The notes below the pieces were generated by a model. That model ran no database searches. It was not told the DNA's origin and worked only from the letters and a program-made list of their open reading frames with translations. Positions 17,906 to 25,565 of a stretch of DNA of 64,000 bases are shown piece by piece. The stretch spans positions 118,223 through 182,222 of the forward strand of contig NZ_BMSK01000011.1 in assembly GCF_014649115.1 (NCBI RefSeq), read 5' to 3'. The first letter of the stretch is position 1, and the number at the start of each line of letters is the position of its first letter. Source of the DNA: Streptomyces eurythermus. Its GTDB lineage: Bacteria; Actinomycetota; Actinomycetes; Streptomycetales; Streptomycetaceae. Position numbers and translations under genes: made by a program.

Positions 17906-19064
17906 AGGCCACGTCCTCTTCCGCAGGACGCTCGACGAGCGGACGGTGTTGCGAGGGCCGGGCGACCCGGCCGCCGCCGTCGTCCCCATGCGCATGGGTA
18001 CGGCCGGGCTGGGGCTGCTCGTCAACGATCACCGCGAAGCCACCCGCATCCTGTCCGACGTCGAGACCTACGGCAGCGCGGGCGAACTCATGGCGAGCGT
18101 TTTCGACGAGCCGGACCAGCCGCATCCGGACGCGTCGTCCGAGGCGGTCTTCTCGGTCAACCAGACCGACGGGGAAGAGCACCGTCGGGTACGGCGCGCG
18201 CTCCGGAGGGTCATCGACACCCGCGTGCGCGATGTCTCGGACCAGCTGATCCAGGATGTGCGGCAAGTGGTCGAGAGCGCCCTCGCCCTGGGAGGGTTCG
18301 ACGCGGTCGCGTCGATCGGCGTGCCCATCGCCGACAGCGTGATGTCGCGCCTGCTCGGGCTCGACGGGAACCTCGTCTCGGCCTTGAGGACCGCGGTGTA
18401 CGAGGGCTGCCCGGTGCGCGAGCTCGACGCCACGCTCGTCGACTGGGTGGGCGACAGGCGTGCCGACCCCGCCGATGACCTCGTGTCGGACCTGATGGCG
18501 GAGCTTCCCTCCCTCGACGACCGACAGGTCGCGGCGAACACTCGGCTGCTCGCGCTGTCGGGTGTCGAGGTGTTGGCGGCGCTGATCACGAATGGACTCC
18601 TCTGCCTGGCGCAAGATCCGAAGACCCAGAGTCTCGTGCGCGATGACGAGAAGCTGCTGCCCGGTCTCGTCCATGAGGTGCAGCGGTACGCGAGCCCGAT
18701 CGCGCGGGGGATCTACCGGATGACGAAGGAGTCGTCCGTGATAGGCGGGTACGCGGTTCCCGCGGGTACCTTGCTCATCATCGGGGTGGACGTCTGCAAC
18801 AGGGACACGTCCGTGCTTCCTGACGCTCACAGGTTCGACCCCACTCGCGACCGGGATTTCGAGTACCTGACCTTCGGCCGCGGGAAGCATTCATGCCTGG
18901 GCATTCCGGTCACACGTCTCATTGCGGCGCAGGCCCTGCGCGTGTTCCTCTCGGGAACGACGAGCTTCGGCCTGACCGTGGAGCCGTCAGAGCTGCGTTT
19001 CCACGACACCGCGGTCATGAACGGTCTCGCCGAACTCCCGATGTGGGTCGAGCGCGCGAACTAA
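17898..19064 (+). CDS. Second cytochrome P450, I-helix Thr missing
   Basis: This is a 388-residue P450 overlapping the upstream gene by 8 bases. The heme loop is FGRGKHSCLG, and ExxR appears as EVQR followed by ARGIYR. The I-helix reads LALSGVEVLAALI, so the conserved acid-Thr pair (usually AGxET or AGxDT) is replaced by Glu-Val. P450s without this Thr often do unusual chemistry, such as carbene-like, peroxide-driven or crosslinking reactions, or use a substrate hydroxyl for proton delivery. It ends the rightward RiPP operon, and its stop overlaps that of the convergent gene. Confidence 0.85.
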   Translation: MSEGHVLFRRTLDERTVLRGPGDPAAAVVPMRMGTAGLGLLVNDHREATRILSDVETYGSAGELMASVFDEPDQPHPDASSEAVFSVNQTDGEEHRRVRRALRRVIDTRVRDVSDQLIQDVRQVVESALALGGFDAVASIGVPIADSVMSRLLGLDGNLVSALRTAVYEGCPVRELDATLVDWVGDRRADPADDLVSDLMAELPSLDDRQVAANTRLLALSGVEVLAALITNGLLCLAQDPKTQSLVRDDEKLLPGLVHEVQRYASPIARGIYRMTKESSVIGGYAVPAGTLLIIGVDVCNRDTSVLPDAHRFDPTRDRDFEYLTFGRGKHSCLGIPVTRLIAAQALRVFLSGTTSFGLTVEPSELRFHDTAVMNGLAELPMWVERAN

Positions 19065-19909
19065 GCGGTGCAGATCACCGTGACGAAGAGCGAGCGGGGC
19101 CCGAAGTGGTCCGTGTTCGTGGCCCGGACGGTCCAGCCCGTCGCTGTCGGGCCGGACTCGTTGAAGAGGACGTCCGGGGAGCCGGAGGCGCCGCCGCCCA
19201 GCGGTACCTTACCGGCCGGGCATTCCGCGTGGGCACTGCCGACGGCGTCGGGTGCCAGTTTCGAGGTGTCGCTACGGCCGTAGGTGGGCTGCGTGTCGGC
19301 GCAGGCAGCGACGGCCCGGACGAACGACGGGGGCGCGTCCGGATCGAAGTCCGTGTACTTGGCCCGGGCGTTCCACCTCCTGGCCATCGGGTAGCCGGGC
19401 ACGTCCAGCATGCTCAGGAAGGTCAGATCGCCGGCCTGGCCGCCGCCGCCCACGGTGTATTGGGTGCCGCACTCCGCGGTGCTGTATTCGGCTCCCTCGC
19501 CGGGCTGGACCGGGACGTCCGGGCCGATCTGCTGGGTGACGGACGGGTCCGTCGTACAGATGACCCGGGGGTGCACCGTGTGCGCCTCGTCGCTCTTGTT
19601 GTAGGCCCGCACCCGCCAGCCGTTCGACAGCGGGGCCGACTCGTACAGGAAGACGGCGGCGGCCGGGTCCGTCTGGACCGTGGCGCCTCCGCCGGTGGGC
19701 CGGGTGCCCTGTGGGCAGTAGGCCGCCGCTGTCCCGGCCCGGCGTGGATAGAGGATCAGGGGATGGCCCGGTTCCTGGGTGACCGTGGGCACGTCGGCCG
19801 GCAGCGGCGTGTCGGCCCGGGTCACCGGGGCGGCGGTCGGCGCGGTGAGCGGCAGCACGGCGGTGAGCAGCGCGCCGGTCGTCAGTACGGTGCTCCGAAA
19901 ACGGCCCAT
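19061..19909 (-). CDS. Secreted protein of unknown function
   Basis: This is a 282-residue exported protein. It has AGGAGGA before the ATG at 19909 and a signal peptide of about 30 residues (STVLTTGALLTAVLPL...). The mature part repeats a unit in which a Cys-Pro-x-G-x-x-x-x-GGG motif (CPQGTRPTGGG and CPAGKVPLGGG) is followed by GWxVRAxN. The first unit is thus YESAPLSNGWRVRAYN and the second NESGPTATGWTVRATN. Each unit ends near a strand VICT with a Cys, so paired disulfides are likely. The function is unknown. It converges on the second P450 and is probably not part of the RiPP cluster. Confidence 0.75.
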   Translation of the reverse strand: MGRFRSTVLTTGALLTAVLPLTAPTAAPVTRADTPLPADVPTVTQEPGHPLILYPRRAGTAAAYCPQGTRPTGGGATVQTDPAAAVFLYESAPLSNGWRVRAYNKSDEAHTVHPRVICTTDPSVTQQIGPDVPVQPGEGAEYSTAECGTQYTVGGGGQAGDLTFLSMLDVPGYPMARRWNARAKYTDFDPDAPPSFVRAVAACADTQPTYGRSDTSKLAPDAVGSAHAECPAGKVPLGGGASGSPDVLFNESGPTATGWTVRATNTDHFGPRSLFVTVICTA

Positions 19910-20074
19910 GGCGTCCTCCTGGTGCGCCTCAAGCGCCTCACCATGGCCATCCTGGTGCGCCGGGCCCGCAACACGGCTCGGCCCCACCACTCCGCCGCCA
20001 CGGAGATCCACCAGAAACGGCCGAGGGCCGGTTTCGGATGTCTCCGAAACCGGCCCTGACCTGCGACTGTCTCC

Positions 20075-20122
20075 AGTCGGGACGACAGGATTTGAACCTG
20101 CGACCCCTTGACCCCCAGGAGT
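20075..20122 (-). other. 3' half of tRNA-Pro(GGG): attachment-site remnant
   Basis: On the minus strand the sequence runs from the anticodon loop (CTGGGGGTCAAG) through the T-arm (GGTTCAAATCC) to an acceptor end (GTCCCGACT). The 5' half (acceptor, D-arm) is absent, so this is not a working tRNA. Actinobacterial integrases recombine in exactly this part of tRNA genes. The copy therefore marks one end of a past or present element extending to the right. Confidence 0.75.
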
Positions 20123-20577
20123 AAGGGGTATCTGATTTGCCCGCATATACAGCGAGAAATCAGGGTGCATAGCGTGCGGTGCCGTGCGTGCCGTTCAGGT
20201 GCGCGGACACCGTCTGGTCCCCAACTGGTCCCCAAGGGGCGTGTCGTCCTGCCTCTTCGAAATGGCTCCTGCGTCTGACGCCCGGTGCATCGCAATGTGC
20301 TCGTCCAACGCTATGGAGCCTCGCGAAGGTCCGCAAACCCCCCGCCCTCCTCGTCCGTGGCTGCCCGACGTCCGGGCCTGCGTGCAGCCACCGACAGGAG
20401 CCGGCGGGCTCCACAGGCAGTGGGCAACGCCCGCCGTCGCACCGAAGAACGGGACGGTCAAGACAGCTTCGAAGCGGCTCTACTGGCCTCAGGCCACGAC
20501 GGCCATCTGTCTGCGCGGTCGGGGAGCACAGGGCTCCCCGACCGCAGCCCGTTACCTGGAGGCAGTGATGGCCGTGG
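20123..20577. other. Non-coding stretch with a possible integrase tail
   Basis: I find no intact gene in this stretch. Leftward around 20200-20250 the frame reads RPLGTSWGPDGVRAP. This resembles the C-terminal tail of actinobacterial tyrosine integrases, which often end next to the attachment site. That would fit the tRNA-Pro remnant beside it, but the evidence is weak. Confidence 0.35.
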
Positions 20578-21294
20578 TCAACCCGCGGATCGCTGCCTCG
20601 CTACAGATTTCAGGGCAACATGCCTGGACTCACCCTCTGTGCTGACGGCGAAGGCGGCTTCGATGAGGTCGTTGGCGGCTTCCCTCGACTGCTGGAAGCA
20701 GTACAGGAAGCGCCGTACGAGCGAGGACGCGCTGACACCGACGCGCTCGGCGACCATGAGGACGTCCAGGGCCGTGCGGTGATCCTTCAGCCACGTTGAG
20801 ATGCGGGCGTCTCGCAGGTCACCGACACTCCTGGCGAGTGGTGAGTCGATCTCGTGGGTCTCAAGGACCGCTTCTCGCGCTTGACGCCACACCCTGCGGT
20901 AGATCGCATCGGACAACGGCAGCCCGTCCTCGCGGGTGAACATCGCATCTTCGGGGTGTAGTCCTCGGCGTGCGACCTCGGCCCTCAGGATCTCTACGAG
21001 TTCCGGACACGCAGGAACGACTCGCGGGGCGCCCGTCACGTTGCCTGTGACCGCGTCGCTGCCGCTGAGAGGGCGGGGACGGATCACAAGAGCGCCGGAT
21101 TCGCCGTCGGGCAGCTGCGTGTCACGAACCCGCAGCGCAAGCGCCTCCTGGGGCCTCAGCGCTGCGAAGGCGATGGATGACAGGAAGGCCCGCAATGTAC
21201 GCCCGTTCCGTGCGCGTCGGCCAACCCATTCCAGAAGGGCATCACGCTGAAGGTCCGACGGGAGGGACTTTTCATCAACAACAGCAACTGGCAT
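20578..21294 (-). CDS. Degenerate tyrosine recombinase catalytic-domain protein
   Basis: The 238-residue product has AGGAG 8 bases before its ATG. It covers only the catalytic half of a phage-type integrase. The first catalytic Arg region is recognisable as LRPQEALALRV, and the strand before box II as VIRPRPL...RVVPACPELVEIL. Box II reads DLRDARISTWL instead of DLRHAxxSTWL, so the His after Arg is gone. The nucleophile region reads RRFLYCFQQSRE instead of YAKC. It is therefore probably inactive or repurposed. It belongs to the older mobile DNA near the tRNA-Pro remnant. Confidence 0.65.
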   Translation of the reverse strand: MPVAVVDEKSLPSDLQRDALLEWVGRRARNGRTLRAFLSSIAFAALRPQEALALRVRDTQLPDGESGALVIRPRPLSGSDAVTGNVTGAPRVVPACPELVEILRAEVARRGLHPEDAMFTREDGLPLSDAIYRRVWRQAREAVLETHEIDSPLARSVGDLRDARISTWLKDHRTALDVLMVAERVGVSASSLVRRFLYCFQQSREAANDLIEAAFAVSTEGESRHVALKSVARQRSAG

Positions 21295-21606
21295 AGACGG
21301 AACTCCTCGTACCTGGGGATGGACGTGCCGCGGTGCAGGGCGCCGAGGCCTGCCCGCAACGACCTGTTAAATGCTCCAGAAGATCGCCGATTTACCCAAC
21401 CGGCGATGTCGTGTTATCAACCGCCAGCCGAGCCCGGCTTAGCTTGCAACAGCACGCCGCGAGGGTGGACCGTTCGGGCGATAGCCTTGCGCTTCATCTC
21501 TGAGCAGCACTCACCCAACTCTTCACTGTGAGATGACCCGTGTTTCACCGTCGACCAGGTCCGGCGGGCCGGGCGCCGATGGCTCCGGCATGGTGGTCCT
21601 CCGCCG
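21295..21606. other. Non-coding stretch between recombinase and IS remnant
   Basis: The bases upstream of the degenerate recombinase are locally less GC-rich, with several stop codons in every frame. No gene, repeat or hairpin of note is seen. Confidence 0.5.
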
Positions 21607-22200
21607 CTACCCGCGGATCACGCCCTCCAGGCCCAGCTCGTCCATCAGTCATTCCACGGTGTTACGGGCCACGACGACGCCCTTGCGCCGCAGGGCGCGG
21701 GTGATCCGCCGGACCCCATAGGTGCCGCCCGACTCGGCGTGAACCTGCTCGATCAGCCGCATGAGCTGCTCGTCACGGAGCCGGCGCGCCGACTTCGGCC
21801 GCTTCTTGCGCGCGTAGTAGGCGGACTCGGACCAGCCGAGCACTCGGCATACGGGCCCAACCCCGAAGCCGCTGTCCTTCAGGCTGTCGATCACCTGGTC
21901 GGCCTCGTCCGGGGACGGTCGAGCTCCTAGGCAAAAGCGAACTTGCCGCTCTGAGGACCTCGTTCGCCCGCCTCAGCTCCGCTACCTCCTTGCGGCGTTG
22001 CTTCAACTCGGCAAGCACGGCACTGGTCAGCCGGTCGTCGCGTTCGCCGGCGTCCACCTCGGCCTGGCGGACCCAGCCGCGCAGGGCCTCCTTGTGGATG
22101 CCAGGTCCTTCGCGACATGCGCGATCGGAGGGCCGGTGGTGCGAACCTCGCGGACGGCCCGCTCACGGAGTTCGCCCGGGTACTTACGTGGTGTCGGCAC
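21607..22200 (-). mobile_element. Broken IS3-family insertion sequence (orfA and 5' part of orfB)
   Basis: Leftward from GTG 22200, orfA begins PTPRKYPGELRERAVREV, the usual start of an IS3-family HTH protein. A one-base loss near 22105 (CTGGCATCC for CTGGGCATCC) breaks it. The coiled tail ELKQRRKEVAELRRANEVL then appears in another frame. orfB follows with DSGFGVGPVCRVLG, SESAYYARKKR and GGTYGVRRITRALRRKG. A TGA interrupts it near 21652 and it stops for good at 21607. The DDE catalytic core of orfB is missing, so the element cannot move by itself. No clear terminal repeats remain. Confidence 0.8.
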
Positions 22201-22373
22201 TGCTCGTGGTTCTCCTCCGGGCCAGTGCAACCGACGCGAGTCGCGCAAGCGCCGCACACCTGCCGGTGATCTCTCGCGAGCGCGCCTCCGCCCCAACAGG
22301 GTCCGCCCGTGATCGTGTCACCAGCTGAAAGGGAGGGCGCACACACAAGGAGTCGACACTGCCAGACAAACAG

Positions 22374-22423
22374 CGACGGCCTCCGGAGCCGTGTGCGCAG
22401 GTTCGAATCCTGCCGGGGGCACT
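22374..22423 (+). repeat. Left attachment site: 3' half of tRNA-Arg(CCG)
   Basis: These 50 bases are identical to 60944-60993. They comprise the anticodon arm with loop CTCCGGA (anticodon CCG), the T-arm AGGTTCGAATCCT and the acceptor strand GCCGGGGGCA. The matching 5' half (which should begin GCCCCCG) is not found upstream, so this is an attachment-site copy, not a functional tRNA. It marks the left end of the 38.6-kb island. Confidence 0.88.
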
Positions 22424-22430
22424 TCCGGAA

Positions 22431-22470
22431 AGAGGGCCTGACCAGCGGAAACGCCGGTCAGGCCCTCTTT
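22431..22470 (+). terminator. Strong hairpin terminator after the left attachment site
   Basis: AGAGGGCCTGACC pairs perfectly with GGTCAGGCCCTCT over a 12-base loop and is followed by TTT. Placed 8 bases after the tRNA-Arg 3' end, it looks like a tRNA terminator carried on the element. It would also insulate the island from outside transcription. Confidence 0.8.
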
Positions 22471-22562
22471 GCACGGGACTGAAACAGCAACGGCCTACCT
22501 TGCCGCTCCTGCTCTCAGTGACGTCGCCCTGACCTGGACTTTTACCGCGCCGGACGCACAGT

Positions 22563-22613
22563 GTCCCGTATGTCCGATCCCGCGAAAACGATGTCGTGGG
22601 ACATGCGCGGGAC
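22563..22613. promoter_or_regulatory. Putative integrase arm-binding repeats, left end
   Basis: GTCCCGTATGTCC (22563-22575; reverse strand GGACATACGGGAC) and GGGACATGCGCGGGAC (22598-22613) share the unit GGGACAT with GGGACATGTCCGGGAC at 60871-60886. Occurrence just inside both island ends, beside the integrase gene, is what arm-type integrase or excisionase sites should look like. Confidence 0.6.
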
Positions 22614-22682
22614 GAAAAGCCTCGGGGAGGGCGGAGAACCCCACCCCCACCCCGTGACCTGTGCCTTTCCCGCCAGCGCGGG

Positions 22683-23813
22683 TCAACCACATACGGAGCG
22701 CGGGGCCGTTGCACTTCGCATCTCACCTCTCCGGCCTGGTTCTTTACCTCGATACGGCGCGGGCTCCCTCTGACATCGGCGCACCCGGGGACGCGCGGGG
22801 CATGAGATCCCGTGGGCCACTGGATTGACCGCGAGGAGGTGGACGGTCTTTCGTCCGTATTCGTCCAGAAGCGCGTCGATGCGCCTGTTGGCGAGGGCCT
22901 GACGGCCGTAGAGGCATTTCGCGTACCGGGTCATGAGGACCTCGACGCTGTTGCCCGCCCGTTCGGCGACCTCGGTGGGGTCGACGCCGGCGTTCAGCCA
23001 GGTGGACAGGGCCGAATGTCGTAGGTCGTAGGGCCGGGCGACGAGGGGAGACGCCACCAGGTCCGGCGGGAGGGCGAGTTCGCGGGCCTCGTGCCAGGCG
23101 CGATCGTACGCACTGGAGCCCACGATGCCGCCCTTCTCGTTGAAGAACAGCCGACCGCCGTCCGCGGTGCCAAAGGTGTCGACGCTCTCCCTCCACAGGC
23201 GGACGAGTTCGGGTGGAAGCGGCACGACACGCGTATCGCTCGGTGGGCGGCTCTTCAGGCCGCGGAGGTCGTGGTTCCGTCCGCTGTCGGTCCACTTCTT
23301 GCCGACGGAGGGGCGGGTGGCGTGCAGGACCGCGGTGCCGTACCCTGCCGCGGGCAGGTCGCAGTCGGGCAGCGTGACGGCCACGGCTTCGGCCGGCCGC
23401 AGTCCCGCGTAGTACATCCCAGCGAAGAGGCCGACCAGCCTTCGCCCTCGCGCCCGCTCGTAGCCGCCTATGTAGGAGACCGCGCAGAGCAGGCTCCGCG
23501 CCTGCGCGGGGTTGACGACGACACAGGGATCGACCTGCTGGACGGTCTCGGTGATGCGCCAGCTGACGTGGGCCAGGGGATCGGCGCGGAGCCGCCCCAG
23601 CTCGATCGCGTACCGCACCGAGTTCACGAGCGTCGTGCGCTTGCGTCGCTGTGTTTCGGCAGCCGCGACCGTGCCGTCCTGCTTCAGCCGGAGAGCCTGC
23701 AGCACGCCGCGCATCACGACCGGGTCCGACAAGTCGTCCAGGGGGCGTGAAGCCCGGGCGACCGACCCCGAGGACCTCAATGTCCTGTGCGACGGCCGCG
23801 TCACCGTGGTCAA
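22683..23813 (-). CDS. Tyrosine-type site-specific integrase of the island, N-terminally short
   Basis: The product is about 376 residues if the TTG at 23813 is used, or 373 from the GTG at 23804. The catalytic domain is complete: Arg in YYAGLRPAEAV, Lys region VGKKWTDSG, box II YDLRHSALSTWL, and RAGNSVEVLMTRYAKCLYGRQ with the nucleophilic Tyr. The core-binding domain starts only at about SDPVVMRGVLQALRLKQDG. Relatives that I recall carry 150-200 more residues before it. The tail after NRRIDALLDEYGR also looks like read-through. It may be truncated at both ends and unable to excise the island, although it still sits correctly next to the left attachment site. Confidence 0.75.
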   Translation of the reverse strand: MTTVTRPSHRTLRSSGSVARASRPLDDLSDPVVMRGVLQALRLKQDGTVAAAETQRRKRTTLVNSVRYAIELGRLRADPLAHVSWRITETVQQVDPCVVVNPAQARSLLCAVSYIGGYERARGRRLVGLFAGMYYAGLRPAEAVAVTLPDCDLPAAGYGTAVLHATRPSVGKKWTDSGRNHDLRGLKSRPPSDTRVVPLPPELVRLWRESVDTFGTADGGRLFFNEKGGIVGSSAYDRAWHEARELALPPDLVASPLVARPYDLRHSALSTWLNAGVDPTEVAERAGNSVEVLMTRYAKCLYGRQALANRRIDALLDEYGRKTVHLLAVNPVAHGISCPARPRVRRCQREPAPYRGKEPGRRGEMRSATAPRSVCG

Positions 23814-23830
23814 AGTCTGAGTCCACGCAC

Positions 23831-23845
23831 GTTGACGACGTCAAC
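23831..23845. promoter_or_regulatory. Shared operator palindrome, copy 1
   Basis: GTTGACGACGTCAAC is a perfect palindrome around a central A. It lies between the leftward integrase gene and the rightward HTH/methylase-like gene. The identical 15 bases occur at 35439-35453 and 58009-58023. Both strands contain TTGACG, which could double as a -35 element, so binding here would block or recruit polymerase. Confidence 0.8.
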
Positions 23846-23891
23846 GGCTCACCACTTACCACCAGCCTCTAGCTGCGTGTACGGTCTCCGT

Positions 23892-25553
23892 ATGAGGGAT
23901 GACGCCAGGGCAGCAGACCCTTTGATCAGCGGGGCCGAGATCGCGCGCCTGGCGGGCGTGACACGAGCCGCCGTGTCGAACTGGAGACGGCGGCACAAGG
24001 ACTTCCCCTCCCCAGCGGGAGGCAGTTCGAGCGCACCGCTGTTCTCCCTTTCCGATGTACAGGCATGGCTCGCGCAGCAGCGGAAGAGCCACGACGTCTC
24101 CGACGAAGTCCGGCTCTGGCAGGCGCTCCGCGCATCGTTCAACGACGACATGATCAGCGGCCTGTCTTCAGTCGCAACATTCCTTTCGACGGGGGATCCA
24201 TCCGGTCTGGACGCTGCAACGGCATCGATCGTCACCTCCTCGGCGGAGAACGCCACGCCGTCCGATGTAGTCGACGGACTCGCCGAGCGTTACCAGGACT
24301 CGGCGCGCCGCAGCGGCTCCGATCAAGTGTCCTCGGCGAGGATCGCCCGGGCGGTCGCTCACTTTGCGGGTCAGTTGCCCGATGGTGCCACCGTCTTCGA
24401 TCCCGCCTGCGGGATCGGAGTCCTTCTCACGGTCGTGGGGGACGGCGATGGTGTGGTCATTCGCGGGCAGGACATCGCCCCCGCAGCAGCACGGTTCGCG
24501 CAACTCCGAGCAGAGTTGAGCGGCCGAGCCGATGCGGTGGTCCAAGCGGGTGACTCGCTGCGGGCGGATGCCTGGCCCTCGCTCCGCGCCGACCTCGTCG
24601 TGTGCGAGCCTCCTGCCGCCGGCCCGGACTGGGGGCGTGAGGAACTGCTCCTCGACGCCCGATGGGAGCTGGGCACCCCTTCCAAGGCGGAGGGGGAGCT
24701 CGCCTGGCTCCAGCATTGTTACGCCCACACCGCCCCTGGCGGCCGCACGGTGATCGTCATGCCGTCATCCGTGGCCTACCGCAAAGCCGGACGCCGGATC
24801 CGGGCGGAACTCGTACGGCGGGGAATCCTCACCCAGGTCATCGCGCTACCAGGTGGAGTCGCCTTCTCCCACTCCGTCTCCGTACTGCTCTGGGTCCTCC
24901 GCCGCCCGAAACCGGACGACGGTACTCCGTCACACGTCCGCATGGTCGACCTGACGGGCAACGATCCGGACGGACCGCTGGAACCCAGCAGCGACCAGGT
25001 CGCCGATATCCCCCTCATCGCCCTCCTCAATGAGACCGTAGACCTCACTCCGAGCCTTCATGTTCACCGTTACACCCAGGACTTCCGGGCGGAGTACCGG
25101 TCTCTGCGCGAAGAGATCGAACAGCAGCTACAAGCACTGGGAAAGCTCCTGCCGACGTTGCGGGAAGGGGCGGGAGAGGACTCTCCGGACACAGCCACGG
25201 TCAGCCTGGCGGATCTGTCCCGGGCCGGACTGATCGAGACGGGTGCCGGCGGCCCCCGGTCCATGAGTCCTCAACTCGATACGGACTACCTGCGCGGCTT
25301 TCTTCAGAGCGTGTCCAACGTCCGTCGCTCGACCAGTGCCAGCGGAACACACCGTGTGGACGCGCGGGCGGCGCGCATCCCGCAGATGGCGGTCGCCGAC
25401 CAGCGTCGCTACGGCGCCGTCTTCCGCTCTCTCCAGGAGTTCGAGGAACGCGTCGCGAGTCTGGCCGAACTGGGGAAGAAGGCAGCCGCTCTGGCCCGGG
25501 AGGGGCTGACCAGCGGAGCGCTTGTGCCTCCTTCGGACGATTGCGGCGAGTGA
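23892..25553 (+). CDS. HTH protein fused to a degenerate N6-adenine methylase-like domain
   Basis: The 553-residue protein starts at ATG 23892, about 45 bases after operator copy 1, with little ribosome binding site, so a leaderless transcript is possible. Residues 11-62 form a MerR/AlpA-like helix-turn-helix (ISGAEIARLAGVTRAAVSNW, then PLFSLSDVQAWL). Residues 150-390 resemble HsdM-type methylases: SAM-binding motif I is intact (FDPACGIG, 169-176). Motif IV, normally NPPF or NPPY, reads CEPPA (238-242), losing the Asn that holds the target adenine. No specificity subunit or restriction subunit is adjacent. I infer a DNA-binding regulator or sensor that may still bind SAM, perhaps the protein that recognises the shared palindrome. 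Confidence 0.75.
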   Translation: MRDDARAADPLISGAEIARLAGVTRAAVSNWRRRHKDFPSPAGGSSSAPLFSLSDVQAWLAQQRKSHDVSDEVRLWQALRASFNDDMISGLSSVATFLSTGDPSGLDAATASIVTSSAENATPSDVVDGLAERYQDSARRSGSDQVSSARIARAVAHFAGQLPDGATVFDPACGIGVLLTVVGDGDGVVIRGQDIAPAAARFAQLRAELSGRADAVVQAGDSLRADAWPSLRADLVVCEPPAAGPDWGREELLLDARWELGTPSKAEGELAWLQHCYAHTAPGGRTVIVMPSSVAYRKAGRRIRAELVRRGILTQVIALPGGVAFSHSVSVLLWVLRRPKPDDGTPSHVRMVDLTGNDPDGPLEPSSDQVADIPLIALLNETVDLTPSLHVHRYTQDFRAEYRSLREEIEQQLQALGKLLPTLREGAGEDSPDTATVSLADLSRAGLIETGAGGPRSMSPQLDTDYLRGFLQSVSNVRRSTSASGTHRVDARAARIPQMAVADQRRYGAVFRSLQEFEERVASLAELGKKAAALAREGLTSGALVPPSDDCGE

Positions 25554-25565
25554 CCCATCGGCCGG

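Noticed and set aside
22374..22423. A complete tRNA-Arg gene
   Set aside because: Only the anticodon arm to 3' end is present; upstream bases do not form the acceptor or D-arm, and the same holds at 60944.
23831..23845. LexA (SOS) box reading of the shared palindrome
   Set aside because: Actinobacterial LexA boxes follow TCGAAC-N-GTTCGA; GTTGACGACGTCAAC does not match.
24168..24728. A 186-codon minus-strand frame inside the HTH/methylase-like gene
   Set aside because: It is antisense to a protein with clear HTH and SAM-binding motifs; no independent support.
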